Shown here in pieces: positions 34,546 through 46,648 of a stretch of 64,000 bases of DNA. A model generated the notes under the pieces. It was not told where the DNA came from and ran no database searches. It saw only the letters and a program-made list of their open reading frames with translations. The position numbers were made by a program, and so were the translations under genes. The stretch comes from Atopsyche davidsoni (Eukaryota; Arthropoda; Insecta; Trichoptera; Hydrobiosidae), in NCBI GenBank assembly GCA_022113835.1, contig JAILWY010000001.1:5952001-6016000 (forward strand), written 5' to 3'. Position 1 is the first letter of the stretch; each line of letters starts with the position of its first letter.

Positions 34546-36550
34546 TCGTTTTTTAAATACGTATTTTAAAAAAAAATATTATCAGAACAAAGCGAGATAT
34601 ATAACTTGTACGATAGGTCAAAGTGTAGTATTCATCTGCAGCAAATGTATTAATATAGTTGGTGTAGTCTCGTTAAAAAAATAAAATAAAATTATAATGT
34701 AAAAATAAAAATTTCAAATGAATGAAATTGTAAACGTCCGTTTATAATTTATAATATATTAATAAATATACCTTTCATGAGCTGATTATTTGAGCATAAA
34801 AAATGGATATAAAATTAACCAAGTAATTAGAAAATGGATAAAACAAAAATAGTATCACTGTTACAAGTCAATTTTAAATGAAAATTTAAGGTCATTTTAC
34901 TTGTATATTATTTTTATTTAAAGTTATATAAAATTTTCCGAAATGATTGCTGTCGATATTTTTATCGTTTTTACTTTACTCACGAGGTCTTTTATTTTTG
35001 AGTCTCACTGATATCCCAATTGAGGCGACTGATATCTATTTTTATTTTTGTATATTTTAAATATTTCAAGATCTTAGCGATGTAGTTTTCATCGTCTCTG
35101 TCAAATTTTAAATTCAATTTCTTGATAATGTGTGGTTTAAGAACATTATTGAAATGTAAAAATAATCAGAAATCAATAAAAAATATAAAAGTCTATTTCT
35201 GCTTTTTAAAAAGCTGCTCATTTAAAAAGTATTTTCCAGTTATTTATATAATAAAGAATATATTATTAGATCTGCATATTTTCTATCGATAAACTTTCAT
35301 AAAAAATAATAATTTCTGTTAATTATTTTATCAAGAGCATAAAAAAAAGTGCGCGGTGATACAAAGGTTTATATATAATATATATTCCATACACAACTGT
35401 AAAATGCAAGATAAAGTGATGGTTTTATGAAATTCATGCAACCCTATCGATCAGTATTCTATTGAACTTGTGGGAAAAAAAGAAAAAAACTCTGGTCATT
35501 TGTAAAGAACATCCAATAAAAAAGTACAACGTAGCCTAAACTCATTAACTTTACATGTTTATTATGACCAGTGAATTTTTAAAAAATTCATTATCTAAAA
35601 AAAACATTCAAAATAACTCCGTGAAATAAACAGTCACTACTTTTACTTTAAATAACAAGAGAGAACAAGACAAGTACTCCACAAAACGAATTGAATAACA
35701 GAACCATCCCTTAAGAGAGGGCGTATCTGGAAGACTTCGGTTTCTATAGAAATTATGAAGCCGAGGACCCTGCCGTCCTCATAATAAGCTGCCCTCGACG
35801 AGAGGCTGGATTAATTGTAGAAGTGTATTTGTGGGTTCTATTTCATCTTCTGTAGTATCATCGGAGCCGGAAGAGTTTTTCTCGGAGGTTCCTTCAACCG
35901 TTACGGGGATGGTTGAGGGTAATTATTATATTTAATGGCCTATTTTGATTTTTATTCGTCTCCTTAGTAAAGCCGTACTTGCAGAGAGATGAATTGAGGA
36001 ATTTTCGGTATTGATTTTAGGTTCTGTAATGTTTAATATGATACACGTTTAAAAGGTTTGTCCTATTGGAATCTTGTTCACTATATATATATATTTTTTT
36101 TTTGTTTGTCTATAACTCTGTAAATAAAACCCGAAAATGTAAAAACGTTTCAAATAAAATAAAAACATTTTTATGATTCCACTGATAAGTAAGTTCCACA
36201 ATATAGTAAAAATGCAACAATAGAAAGACTTCATTACAATACTAGTTATATATTTGATAACGAAATAAACTTTATATAGTATTGAGAATGAATAAAGTTA
36301 TTTGTGATGTGGATTGTAATGTGTGGATAACTGTAGCTTGTTTTATTCTATTTTTTTGATAAGAACTTTACATTTTAAATAGCATGAAAAGTCACATTAA
36401 GGTAAAATAATATAATGTGTATTAGTAATATCGTAATTTTTTATTTGGATATTTATTGACAAATTTACTTATCTATGTTGTAAGTCGTAGAAATGTCATA
36501 CCAGCTGGATATTACTAAAAAGTTTTACTAGTCATTATATTATTTTATAT
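34546..36550. other. AT-rich spacer with one GC-rich island (35700-35920)
   Basis: No gene was supported. The island has a minus-strand open stretch (about 35924-35778) reading TIPVTVEGTSEKNSSGSDDT and onward for 48 codons to a TGA. An in-frame TAA precedes it and no acceptor or start codon is present, so I leave it uncalled. The minus frame at 36049-36234 begins with a signal-like MKSFYCCIFTILWNL but degenerates into AT-derived residues. Confidence 0.4.
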
Positions 36551-36605
36551 TTGTATTGTTTAATATCACATAGCTATATTAAACGTAATTATATTTAAAA
36601 TTAAT

Positions 36606-38536
36606 TTAGGCTTTCTGGATCTTAACATTATCGTCGTCGTCATCAGTATCGTCAACATTCTGGAGGTGTTTGTACATGTTCTTAAGAGATACCTGGTATT
36701 TTTCATCCAATTCATTCTTCTTGGATAAATGTTTTTCAAAAAGATCCATCATTTGCTGTAAATAAACGAAATCATAGGTTAAATGTATACATAAACAAAA
36801 TTTTATGTTTTAAAAGTTGTGTTTAAACAATAAACTCTGTTATATGATAACAGAGATGAGAACAATATGATATTAATAAAGTTTATATTTTATTGTGAAG
36901 TTGCAATAATAAAGGTATTGTAATTCCTATTATTATTTTTAATTTTTTTTTATTAAAATATTTTTTTTTCTATTGTATGTTTTATTTTTAATGTGACTGG
37001 TATCAACAACTTATTTCATCGGCATTTTTAAACTTAATTTTATTTAAAAATGCCAACAAGATAAGTTTGCAAATAGTCACATTAAAAATAAATTGTATAA
37101 AAATCACAAGAAATCTTTTTTAAATTTTAAAGTTTTAAAACTTGATTTAAGTACTTGATATTAAAAAAAATCTATGAAAAGTGGTGCACATTTTTTTTTC
37201 ATATAAAGCTATCATTTTTGAGATTTAACAGAAATAATTTATCATAACAGAATAAATACGAAACCGACCGAAAAATCTGCTTTTTGTGCATCTTGTTTTT
37301 TATCTTCTTCTGAAGAGCTGCTGCTGCTGCTGCTACTACTACTGCTGCTACTGTCATCTTTTTGCCTCTTCACCGATTTAGGCTCATATTCATCGTTCTT
37401 CTCCTAAAATTCAAAGATATTAGATACAATTACCCATACCCCATAATTTTAAAATTTAACCCAATTATTATTAAGTGCTGTAGAAAGTTAGAGACTACTT
37501 AAAACATATGTCAATGACGATAATTTGAATTCCAATGAAAAACATTAATTTAAAATTATATTTAGTTATGATTACTTGTCAGATCAATGTTCTAATTGTG
37601 CTTAGATAACGTTATCGGAATAACCTTTGCTTTGAGTTATATTTAGTAAATAACTAAGCGGGATCGTAATACTCCGAATGCTACGTAGATTTATATAGTA
37701 TATATTCAAGTAGCTACAGATAATTGTTCTTTTCACGCAAATACTATATAAAATACTGATATTATTTGTATCAATTTCATGAAATTGATCGATAGTTTTG
37801 ATTTTTAGCTTAATTTATGATCTGGTTTAGCTATTGCTCATTTTAATAAGCATGAAAATATAAGTATAACATAAATAAATAGTAAGTTTAAAGTAAAGAG
37901 ATGATTGTAACCTTGCCATACCTTAAAATATTAGTTAGTATTAGACAAGTGGTTACATTGTAAAATTCTGATTTATATAGAATTAATATAATTTTAATTT
38001 ATCAAAAATTTTATGCTTTTGGTATAAATACATAGTTTTATAAAATGTAAATGATGATTTTTCCAGTTTATATGAGATTTATTATAAATGTTAAACATTT
38101 TAAACGTTTAATTGAACATAAACTAATAAAATTGAATATAAAAGAAATTAAATGTAAGATAAATAATTAAATGGGTTTTATAGTATTTGGTAAATTTAAA
38201 TCTATATAAAATAAGTTTTACTTACATTGCTATCATTTTCGTCTACTTTACTGTAACAAAAAGAAACATGTGAATATTTAGTCAAAAAAATTAAAATAAA
38301 TAACAAGTGAATAATATAAATTTTACAAATACTTTTCTTTTTAAGCACACACACCTTTATATCGTGTCATTTAATAAATGAATTTTCTTTTATCTTTAAG
38401 TCTTTTGAAATATGTAAAATTAAAAATATATCCAAAAGGTCTTACTTGAGTGAGTTAGATCTCTGGGCAACCCTGGCTTCAATAAAAACTAACGTACTTA
38501 AAAGTACAATCGTCAATAGAAAGCCTTTATTCATTT
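36606..38536 (-). CDS. Small secreted Ser-rich acidic protein, four coding exons
   Basis: I assembled this from splice sites. Minus-strand coding exons are 38534-38446, 38250-38226 (25 nt), 37403-37269 and 36755-36606, and all phases agree. The product is 132 residues. The signal peptide MNKGFLLTIVLLSTLVFIEA is followed by RVAQRSNSL, then a charged segment KVDENDSN, KSVKRQKDD, a run of 14 serines, EEDKKQDAQKADFS, an amphipathic stretch MMDLFEKHLSKKNELDEKYQ and an acidic end NVDDTDDDDDN. Serines followed by Glu/Asp make the run a plausible target of a secretory-pathway casein-type kinase; this is inference. Donors are GTAAG except the exon 3 donor GTCGGT, which is weak. An acceptor TTTTCAG two bases before the ATG implies an upstream 5' UTR exon. 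The family is not recognised. The neighbours are also secreted-protein genes. Confidence 0.75.
36981..37092. repeat. Imperfect inverted repeat inside intron 3 of the Ser-rich gene
   Basis: Arms beginning TTTATTTTTAATGTGAC and ending with its complement enclose a second pair GGCATTTTTAAA / TTTAAAAATGCC. It is MITE-like, about 112 bp, with some arm mismatches. Confidence 0.6.
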
Positions 38537-38996
38537 CTGAAAATATAATTAAAAACTATTTATTAATTCCGCATAATATTTTTGTTTGTTTATATTCAAT
38601 ATGGAATATATTTAGGCTTTACAACTATATTTTTTAGTCAAATGGTGGAAGGTCAGCGATTGATCGAAACATGTTTCGCATATATTAAATAAATAATAAT
38701 CAACCGAAATATTTTTGTAAGTACTTTGTGTTAGTACTAAATATTTTGGTAAATGCAATATTTTATCCAAAATAAATTAAATAAAGATTGGTACCACAAA
38801 CAAATTTGTTACTAAAATTATTAAATCATACTTTAACCGAATATAGTTGTCATTGATATGAACAATAAATTGGACATTTAAACTGTAAATTTTGCTACAC
38901 GTAAATTGATAGCTTTGCGTTCTCCAAATTTATTTGCATTTAAATTATTATGTTTAAATCAAATATAATAAAATAATAGAAATTATGACCACTTAC

Positions 38997-39081
38997 TGTG
39001 AGTTTTGTATCTGAACAGATCGTGAGTGCTCTGGACAAAATGACAACTGCAATAGGTCAATGATTGAATGCGATATTTATA
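38997..39081 (-). promoter_or_regulatory. Promoter and 5' UTR exon of the Ser-rich secreted gene
   Basis: On the minus strand a TATAAATA box (39081-39074) is followed about 80 bp later by a strong donor CACA/GTAAGT (exon ends at 38997). The intron would join the acceptor at 38537, two bases before the ATG. Spacing and splice strength support a non-coding first exon; the exact start site is not fixed. Confidence 0.55.
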
Positions 39082-40190
39082 GAAAAATAAATTATCTCTC
39101 ATGCAGATATCTATATGCAAAACATACATTCGCCTCCAGAGTCTTTATTATCAAACAGGGTTATCGATGTAACCCTTCTTTGCACATGTACTCGTACGTC
39201 TAACTTAAAATTTTCGCGGAAGTGGCTGGGTGATTCTATTTTATTATACATGTTTTCATGTTTTAGTGATTTTTCTAGAAAATATATCATTAATTCGTTA
39301 TTTTATAAAAGTAAAATTAAATATATGGAAGTATTTATAAATTACATGATTTCACTAATAAACAAAAAAAAAAAAACTACAATATATTGTTTTACAATAG
39401 GATAAATATATAAGTAATTTTTTAAAATGCAATTTTAACACTATGATTTATGTAATAATTAGTTTTTATATAAATATTACATTGTACAGTTTGTCTTGAT
39501 CGGAGGCTTCAGGGGTAGTTGGCAGATGATGAATGCAACTAGATTAAAACGTTGAACGCATAATTTACAGTGGAATACATTATTGTAATAAAATTGGCTT
39601 ACCAATGTGAGTAAGGCTAATGTTGAATGTCCGGAAGAATGTTCATAATTTTTTCGATGGATAGATAGTTTTACTTTTGCTTAACATCAATTAAATATAT
39701 TCACAAGTTTCGCAGTGATTAACAAAACAAATCACAGCAAAATGATTATATATTTCAATATTACTCAGTATATAAATGAAATATACTGTTTTTTCAAAAT
39801 TTATTTACTATTTAAACGAAGTACATATTGTTGGGAATATATCTAGTTGACAATATCCCATCTCCAAATAGGCGGGGATAACTAGAAGGTTCGAAGAAGG
39901 CTCCATAAAAACTTGCAGGATCGTATGGTGAGCAGAGGCGGATCGTGAAGGAATTAAACATTTTAAAATATACAATATTTGCATTTTTTATTTACAATTA
40001 TTATGACTGTTATATACATTTTTTTATGCTGTCATATGACTTTTAAGCGAGTGTGAAACGCAAATTTTTTTTTTAAAAACTGAGCATCGATTGTAAATGA
40101 AGAATTATAAAAAATACAGATATTTTCTGTTGTGACTGCAGTTGGAGTGATATGTTGGTACCTTATTTTTTTATTAGTATCATAAAAATG
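39082..40190. other. AT-rich spacer, nothing supported
   Basis: The 96-codon plus frame at 39115-39405 ends in AT-derived low-complexity residues and has no recognisable motif. A slightly GC-richer patch near 39860-39950 shows no gene. Confidence 0.4.
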
Positions 40191-40196
40191 TAAAAT

Positions 40197-40414
40197 ATGC
40201 AGGCAATGAAATATTTAAAGGCTTGTGTAAAACGGGCCCGCTGCAGCCCTGCGGGGCGCAAGTGTGTTCGGAGGCTGGTTCCGCTGGAGGAGGCCTCTCA
40301 GCCGCGAGGCCGCGAAGGCTCACAATGCATTCTATACCCTAGAGATGGGGCTCGAGAAATCCTCGACAGCATGGACCATAGACATCAGCTTTGAGACGGA
40401 AGGGACGAGCTCGG
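40197..40414 (+). other. GC-rich island with a strong splice-donor edge, possible exon
   Basis: A sharply bounded GC-rich block starts just after a TATGCAG acceptor-like site and ends in GAGCTCG/GTAAGTG, a near-ideal donor at 40415. The frame ending at the donor reads EAAKAHNAFYTLEMGLEKSS then TAWTIDISFETEGTSS and is open from 40231. A second frame, from an ATG at 40197, is also open. No family was recognised. It could be an exon of a plus-strand gene whose introns host the peptide cluster, or a non-coding island like those in the desert. Confidence 0.3.
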
Positions 40415-40439
40415 TAAGTGCCCACAAAGACGTTTTGTT

Positions 40440-42376
40440 TTTGGTCAAAAAATAATTGCTTATCGCATATTCATATTTCTGTTTATCTATACTATTGAGT
40501 AGCAGTGGTATGATTATTATTTATAGTACAGTAAAACTATATAGCTTGCGAGTATTGACAACCAATATTATTTATTCGTTCTAATAAACTGGTGTTGTTT
40601 TTAGGTGAATAAAGTCGATAGGGTCAGTTATTTAGTAATAAATAAGATAAACAAAATACATTTTCGCGTGTAACTGCGGAGTATAATAGAATAAATATCA
40701 TTAGTTAAACCCGTGTAACTGATATTATTATATTGATGAATACAGGCAATTTAACGCTGTTGGGTCAAAATTATAAACGCAAATGTATTGTAATTAAATA
40801 CACCAGTATCTTTGTACTTGAGTATTAGCTTAGTTTTTATCCAGATTTATCATAAACCAAATCAATCGTTTCAAATATCATAACAATATATAACACATTT
40901 TCTTTTTAAATATCGTTTAAAATGAGGCTCCTAACTTAAATAACACTTTAAATTGAAATTTTATCCGAAATGTGTTTTTCCCTACTTATGTGCTTCCAAT
41001 AGTGGCTAATTATGCTAATTGTGTTTGGGTATAAAAAAAAACACGAAGGATGCCGTAAGTAGTTTCTATGATTACTCTTTCAGCCTTCTAATGCTTCTAG
41101 TATTTGTGGATAGCTTTATAGTAATAACTACCTAAAATGTATGACAATAACCAAAAATAAATGAATCAAGCAAATATTTCTTTAAATAAAAATTAGTAAT
41201 ACAAACAGTTTGAGGTAACCGTTGTGAGATATTTATGGTTTAAGTTTTGTTATTGACTCCGAGGAAGTATTTTTTCGCCACGATGAGAAATATAATAAAA
41301 AAGCCATTAAATATAGAAAGGAAACTTTTTGAAAAGAATTCAGTCTTTTAAGATTATAGTTCTTTTCAAAATATGGGTCAAATATTTATTCTTTCACAAA
41401 TTAATTTGATGAAACTTTTTAAACCAACGATAAAGTTTGTATTCATTTAATAAATGCTTATTATAAAGGCGAAAATGAAACTCGATTAAATTAAATTTAA
41501 ATGTTACAAATTTTTAATTTAAAATAAATATTAAGATTAAATTAAACAAAATAGATATACATGAGACCACCTACAAACTGATAATAATTATATTTAATAA
41601 AACAGGTCTAATTTAGAAATGACTCAAATCCGGTAGGTATTAAAGTATTGGCAAATGTACCTCTTTTTTAACCACTACCGGTCGACTGCGACAATCTTTC
41701 TTAAAAAAAGATTTCCACGGATGTGGTTTAACAAATGGTCGCCAGTATCTTCAAGCAAGTAATTTTAAAAGAATGGGTTATTCATTTTTCATTTAAAAAA
41801 TAATTTAAATAAATTAGAAAGTTATATATATCGAGACGTTTTTGTTATTATTCACAGTTTTTTTAATTTTTAGCATTCACAACGATGCCCCCATTTTCTC
41901 ATCAAAGCTTTTTACAGAAGTATAATTTTACTATAGTACTTGTTTTATAAAAAATAGTGTCATACTTTCCCACATCTTTGATTTCTATAAAAAATTATAA
42001 CATTATTTACTTAAACCTACATATGTGCTCCGAAACAAAGATCAAAAAAAATAAAATCAGAACAATATATCTATGGTGTTTGAATACAAGTACATATTGT
42101 TATGTTGCAAACAATTTTCAGGACCAGAGAAGAGTTTTTAAAGTCCTATAAATAATTTTTTTTTATTAAATATTCTTCCCGTAATACCCAGCATTGCATT
42201 ACAAAAATAACTATCATGAAAGTTTCCACAGGCTTGAATACCCCTGAAAAATCTATTGTTACTCAAATAATATTTTTTTCAAATATATATTAATGGCATC
42301 ACTGCTCATATGCAACAGTTTTTTGTCGTACACCACAAGTATTTCTGCAAAGCACAGTTCATATTAATCAGTTACA
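40440..42376. other. AT-rich sequence upstream of the secapin-like cluster
   Basis: No gene seen. Around 41665-41750 and 42225-42320 there are phrases (ATTTCCACGGATGTGGTT, then CTTGAATAC...GAAAAATCTA) that recur upstream of the related two-module gene at 52944. This marks duplicated 5' flank rather than coding sequence. Confidence 0.5.
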
Positions 42377-42784
42377 ATGGTGCACTTAAAAATGTCATAT
42401 CAATTGACAGTGTCGCTGTTGTTGGTTATTTTAATTGATTTTGCATCAGCCAATTACCTCCAACACATGCGGAGATTCAAGCAGACACATCTTCCGATGA
42501 TGTACCAACCCGCGAGCGTTGCCAAGAGTTCCGTGGATGACTCCCTTAACGTCAGGCAGATTGTCGAAGCACCCCTGAGAACGCCGGAACTGTGTCCTCC
42601 TGGACACAAGAAAGTTGGCGCTGTCTGCAGAGAGGAATTCAACCTAAGAGACCCTACAGCTAGAAAAATGCAGCCGAAACCGGAAAGTGACAGCCCGAAA
42701 AATAAGAAGGTGGTTCCCGTCAACGGAAAATGCCCCAAAGGGATGAGAATGGTCCGTAATTACTGCAAATCATATTTTAGATGA
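42377..42784 (+). CDS. Secapin-like secreted peptide precursor with two C-x10-C modules
   Basis: 135 residues, single exon. The signal peptide spans roughly 1-26 (hydrophobic SLLLVILIDFASA). A spacer is followed by module 1 (IVEAPLRTPELCPPGHKKVG, Cys73-Cys84), a basic/Ser/Pro linker (90-113) and module 2 (VPVNGKCPKGMRMVRNYCKS, Cys119-Cys130). In each module exactly ten residues separate the two Cys, with Pro before or after the first Cys and Gly at the third position after it. Secapin, the honeybee venom-gland peptide, has this single-disulfide layout; bee secapins have been reported as protease-inhibiting and antimicrobial. Two modules in one precursor are unusual. KNKK at 108-111 may allow cleavage between them. 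The closest relative is the gene at 52944. Function here is inferred from family resemblance only. Confidence 0.8.
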   Translation: MVHLKMSYQLTVSLLLVILIDFASANYLQHMRRFKQTHLPMMYQPASVAKSSVDDSLNVRQIVEAPLRTPELCPPGHKKVGAVCREEFNLRDPTARKMQPKPESDSPKNKKVVPVNGKCPKGMRMVRNYCKSYFR

Positions 42785-43854
42785 ATTGCGTTGAATTAAA
42801 ATTTGTTCTCAAACAATTAATGTTTTTTATGTTTATATGTCATAAATTTATGTGTAATTATTGTGATATTTTGTAAAATTCTTTGTGTATTAATGCTATA
42901 TTATAAATGATTTAAAAATCCAAATTTTTAATTGTTTCGATTGTTTTTTCATATTTGAAATAATTTTCTAAAATAATGGAAAAAATACCCACCAAGTACG
43001 AAAAAAAAAAATAGCACTTATAACACTAGTACTTATTATTAACTAATATTTTTGTTGCTCAAATAAATTGAGTGACAAGATGGTCTCGAAAGCAAAACCG
43101 GCAACAGCGCGAATCATTTAATACAGCTGTTTAAGCACATACTTATCTTTTTTTATCAATTATTTTTATTTAAAAACTGTCTCGGTAAAGACATAGGATG
43201 ATTTTTGTAACCATTCGATTATTTAAAATTTACACCCAATAAAAAAAAAAATATTTAAGTAAGTAAGTAGAAAGTCATCGCGTACATTTCGATTACTTAT
43301 GTAGAAACACTGATAATACTTGAAAAATTGAATGAAGTCATCTGTTTTCCGGTATTATGAAAATGTTATTTACATTACCCTTTTAGAAAATGTCAGCAAA
43401 ATATTTACATTAGACTACGATGATATCAAGAAAATTCCAGCAGTATTAGTACACATGTCCACGCATTCGCTGCAGCAAAATTATATATATTTTGATCGTA
43501 TTGCATTTGTTTCGGGTGAAAAGAGGCTTTATTCACAATCACGCTAATCTTGGAAAAAAAATAACAATTATTTCACGTAATAGTCTCTTTATGACCAGCG
43601 CACAAGATCCAGGTAATAAATTTGTCAATTACGTTAGTGATTGAATAATTGGAAATAAAGTATTATGTTATTGAAGTAATTAAAGATTTTAATATAAAAG
43701 AAAAAAAATTATGCACATATCTTAAAAAACCACTGCATTAATATCAATGAATCTAATTATGAATTATTTTTTACAGAAAAAATTGCAAAATATCTTTTTA
43801 CGCCTTTCACAATATTTGATTACCTTGATACTGTATATTGACTGCAAAAAGAAA

Positions 43855-44067
43855 ATGAAGCTCATATATTTTTATGTTTTGATGTACTGGATGATGTCTT
43901 GCTTCCTTCTCTTGGTATATTGTGATTCTGGTGAACTCGTGCAAGATAATCACAATGAGAGCCTTCCTGATGATTCAATTGGATTTCGAATCTTTGCAGT
44001 TGTACCTTTCCAACCTTGCCCTGTAGGGTACAGACAGTTGAACGGTGTTTGCAAGAAAAAAGTGTGA
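43855..44067 (+). CDS. Secapin-like short secreted peptide
   Basis: 70 residues from the ATG at 43855. The frame is open further upstream, but homology with the neighbours and the signal peptide (YFYVLMYWMMSCFLLLVYC) place the start here. A short acidic spacer with one NES sequon leads to the module VVPFQPCPVGYRQLNGVCKK, with C-x10-C. Unlike most short genes of the cluster it lacks the AGCGCCATCT element at the usual distance upstream. Confidence 0.75.
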   Translation: MKLIYFYVLMYWMMSCFLLLVYCDSGELVQDNHNESLPDDSIGFRIFAVVPFQPCPVGYRQLNGVCKKKV

Positions 44068-44551
44068 TAAAATAATATATTATATAAGATTTAATTTAAA
44101 ATTGTTAAATTAGCCAGAAAATAAAAATAAACAAGTGGTTCAATCAACATATCTTTTAGATCTTATTTTATAAGATCAATATAAGGAGAAGCTATTTAAA
44201 ACTGTTCCAAAAAATAATTCTTCTAAAATATGATTGAATCTCCTGTTTTATATACTGAGTAGTGCTATTAAAAATACAAAATTTAAAAACTTATAGACAT
44301 TTCCTCGTGTTACTTTTTAGGGGATTGACAAAACTGGCAGTCGTAGTAGAAGAAACCAAAATAATTGGTGAAACCATTTGCTTTATATAGGTGTCACAAA
44401 ATATATAATCAAAATTCTAAAAACTTTTAATAATAATTAATAGTCAAATCTTTTAAAAGTATAGTTAAAGTTATAAGCCTTTAAATGTGTCCTTAGTACG
44501 TTTACTTGTGAAAATCTGTTAAAATGAAATATATTTTATTTTACAGAAATT

Positions 44552-44561
44552 AGCGCCTTCT
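44552..44561 (+). promoter_or_regulatory. Shared upstream motif, variant AGCGCCTTCT
   Basis: 145 bp before the ATG of the gene at 44697. One base differs from the common form of this element, which recurs before seven other cluster genes. Confidence 0.5.
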
Positions 44562-44696
44562 TTATTTATTACTTATATTATATACGAACGGTAATAAACT
44601 GCATGCTGTAAATTTTAATTACATTTTTTAAAATAAAGTAGCTAGATAAATTTATCATTTATTGTGATTCGAGACTAGTCTTGCTGTGACGACGAA

Positions 44697-44921
44697 ATGG
44701 ACCTGAATGTATTTTCTGCGCTTTTGTGGTGGATGCTGTGTTGCTTCATACTGGTGAAATCCGATGTCGACATTGACAGGCTCCTGAAAATACCTGAAAA
44801 CGTAACCTTTCCTACATTGAGGGTAGGCTGTCGAAGGATGATGAATGCACCCTTCCAGCCCTGCAGACTCGGGTACGAGCGAGTGCACGGGCTCTGCAGA
44901 AGACAAATATATAAGAAATGA
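44697..44921 (+). CDS. Secapin-like short secreted peptide
   Basis: 74 residues. The signal peptide MDLNVFSALLWWMLCCFILV is followed by a spacer and the module APFQPCRLGYERVHGLCRRQ (Cys56-Cys67). The tail is strongly basic (RRQIYKK). An extra Cys at position 45 is predicted to lie in the mature region and has no obvious partner, so a dimer or a processed-off spacer is possible. The 5' flank (TATACGAACGGTAATAAACTGC, 44581-44602) recurs at 47252, showing that this gene stood at the left edge of a duplicated block whose second copy has lost it. Confidence 0.8.
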   Translation: MDLNVFSALLWWMLCCFILVKSDVDIDRLLKIPENVTFPTLRVGCRRMMNAPFQPCRLGYERVHGLCRRQIYKK

Positions 44922-45356
44922 CTCTTGTATAATTTTTTTTTCATTATATTGAGTAAATATAAAACCAAAATATAAATCAAAATGTTTATTTATAAATATT
45001 TTTCAAATTATTAATACGTCATTACTTATAATATAATTCAAGTTAAACAATGTCTCAGTGTGTAATTTTATCGTTAAGATCATGTAGAAGCTTCTAATTG
45101 CCTGGCTTGGATATTTTAAATATATTCAAAAGATAAAATTTTCTCTCAACATACCAAATTTTTTACCCATTGATAATATTTAAAAATAAATTTAAATTTT
45201 TACATTATGGATTTTTTGGTTTTATTATTCATGAAATAAATTTATAATCACACCATGTTGTTAAATATCTTCATATTTACTTGGAATGATTTGCATGTTT
45301 TATTACACACACACTCACACATAAAAAAATTAAATATATATTTAGTTATACTTAAA

Positions 45357-45366
45357 AACGCCATCT
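45357..45366 (+). promoter_or_regulatory. Shared upstream motif AACGCCATCT
   Basis: 150 bp before the ATG at 45507. It is followed by AACGTTAG, as at the duplicate gene 47510. Confidence 0.55.
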
Positions 45367-45506
45367 AACGTTAGTTTATTTTATTCTTATAAACTAACGT
45401 AATTAATCATGAACATATCAAATGTTATCAATGACGGCAAACAAGTACATCGTATAGTTTGGATAGTTTAATGCTGGCTTTCATCACCGCTGAGTGCTTG
45501 AAGAAG

Positions 45507-45704
45507 ATGGACCTGAAGATAGTTTCTGTGCTTGTGTGTTGGCTGTTCACCTGCATCATGCTGGTGAATTGTGATCCTCCAACAACTCAACGTTCTGTCG
45601 TTAATAAATCAAGAAATATACATCGAAGGATGATGATAGCTCCTGACCAGCCGTGCAAAACTGGCTTTCAGCGTGTTTATGGTCGGTGTTCAAGATTATT
45701 GTAG
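45507..45704 (+). CDS. Secapin-like short secreted peptide (duplicate of 47510)
   Basis: 65 residues from MDLKIVSVLVCWLFTCIMLV, the signal peptide. The frame is open 16 codons further upstream, but the conserved MDL start is used by the paralogues. The short spacer contains QRSVVNKSRNIHRRM. The module MIAPDQPCKTGFQRVYGRCS has C-x10-C and ends two residues after SR. About 25 of the last 30 residues match the gene at 47510, and the flanks match too. Confidence 0.8.
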   Translation: MDLKIVSVLVCWLFTCIMLVNCDPPTTQRSVVNKSRNIHRRMMIAPDQPCKTGFQRVYGRCSRLL

Positions 45705-45879
45705 ATGCATATGTATCCACGAAAATAGCTTGAAATATTTATTTTGTAATATAATTCAATAAATTGTAATGATTTTTTGAAATATTAAAAAACTGTTGTT
45801 GTTCAGTAAATATATTTTATTTTGATAAAATTGGTAAAATTTACGTTATCATTTAAATCAACATGCTTTAAAGTGAATA

Positions 45880-45935
45880 AATAAAAAAAAAAAAAAAAAA
45901 ATTATATATACTTATATATACATATATATATAAAA

Positions 45936-45990
<55 letters not shown>
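45880..45990. repeat. A-tract and (TA)n microsatellite
   Basis: A poly-A run is followed by imperfect TA and about 55 bases of pure TA. It lies in the spacer of the duplicated block. Confidence 0.9.
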
Positions 45991-45995
<5 letters not shown>

Positions 45996-46505
45996 TAAAA
46001 AGCATCCTCATATATAAATAAAATTAATATGATGGACACAAAACGTATCATGCAGTTTATGATAACAAGGTCATTGATAAGAGGATCAAATATTTTTTTG
46101 CGCAATAATTTAATTTGTGACGCATTGAAAATAAATATATACATAATAATTGGAATGCAAACTGCGTATCAATATATAGTGATTTCTCTATTCTAACTTA
46201 TAGCGTATTTAAGAATCCATTTTCAGTACCACACAATAACGTGTAAAATTCTTTTAAACCAATAGATTTGATTATATTTTAGAATAGGGTAGTGCCGAGT
46301 ATAAATATGTAATTTTTATATTTAATCGTTTGTCATAAATTGATTAAAAGACTATGGTAGAAGTTTTATGCTTATAAATTTTAATCCAAACAATATCCAC
46401 TTGGAGTAATGTGCATTCAATCCATAGTATAAATTCTATGAAATTAAAATAATGATGTATTAAAATACAGCTTTTCTTACAATGTACATTGTTATGCAAT
46501 AAAAA

Positions 46506-46515
46506 AACGCCATCT
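46506..46515 (+). promoter_or_regulatory. Shared upstream motif AACGCCATCT
   Basis: 143 bp before the ATG at 46649. It is followed by TTCATTTTGACAGAATATTA and AAAACA, a context shared with 49007. A TATATAAA box lies at 46577-46585, between motif and ATG. Confidence 0.6.
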
Positions 46516-46648
46516 TTCATTTTGACAGAATATTAAAAACATAAACTTGTTACATTAATTAAACTGTAGCGTATTGTATATAAATTAATATATCAAGACG
46601 AATTTGATAGTAATGTTTTTTTTTGCCATCCGTCATACACAGGCGAAG

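Noticed and set aside
36049..36234. Signal-peptide-like minus frame
   Set aside because: The hydrophobic start is followed by AT-derived residues; no plausible second exon in phase was found.
42454..42738. Minus-strand frame of 94 codons
   Set aside because: Antisense shadow of the two-module secapin-like gene.
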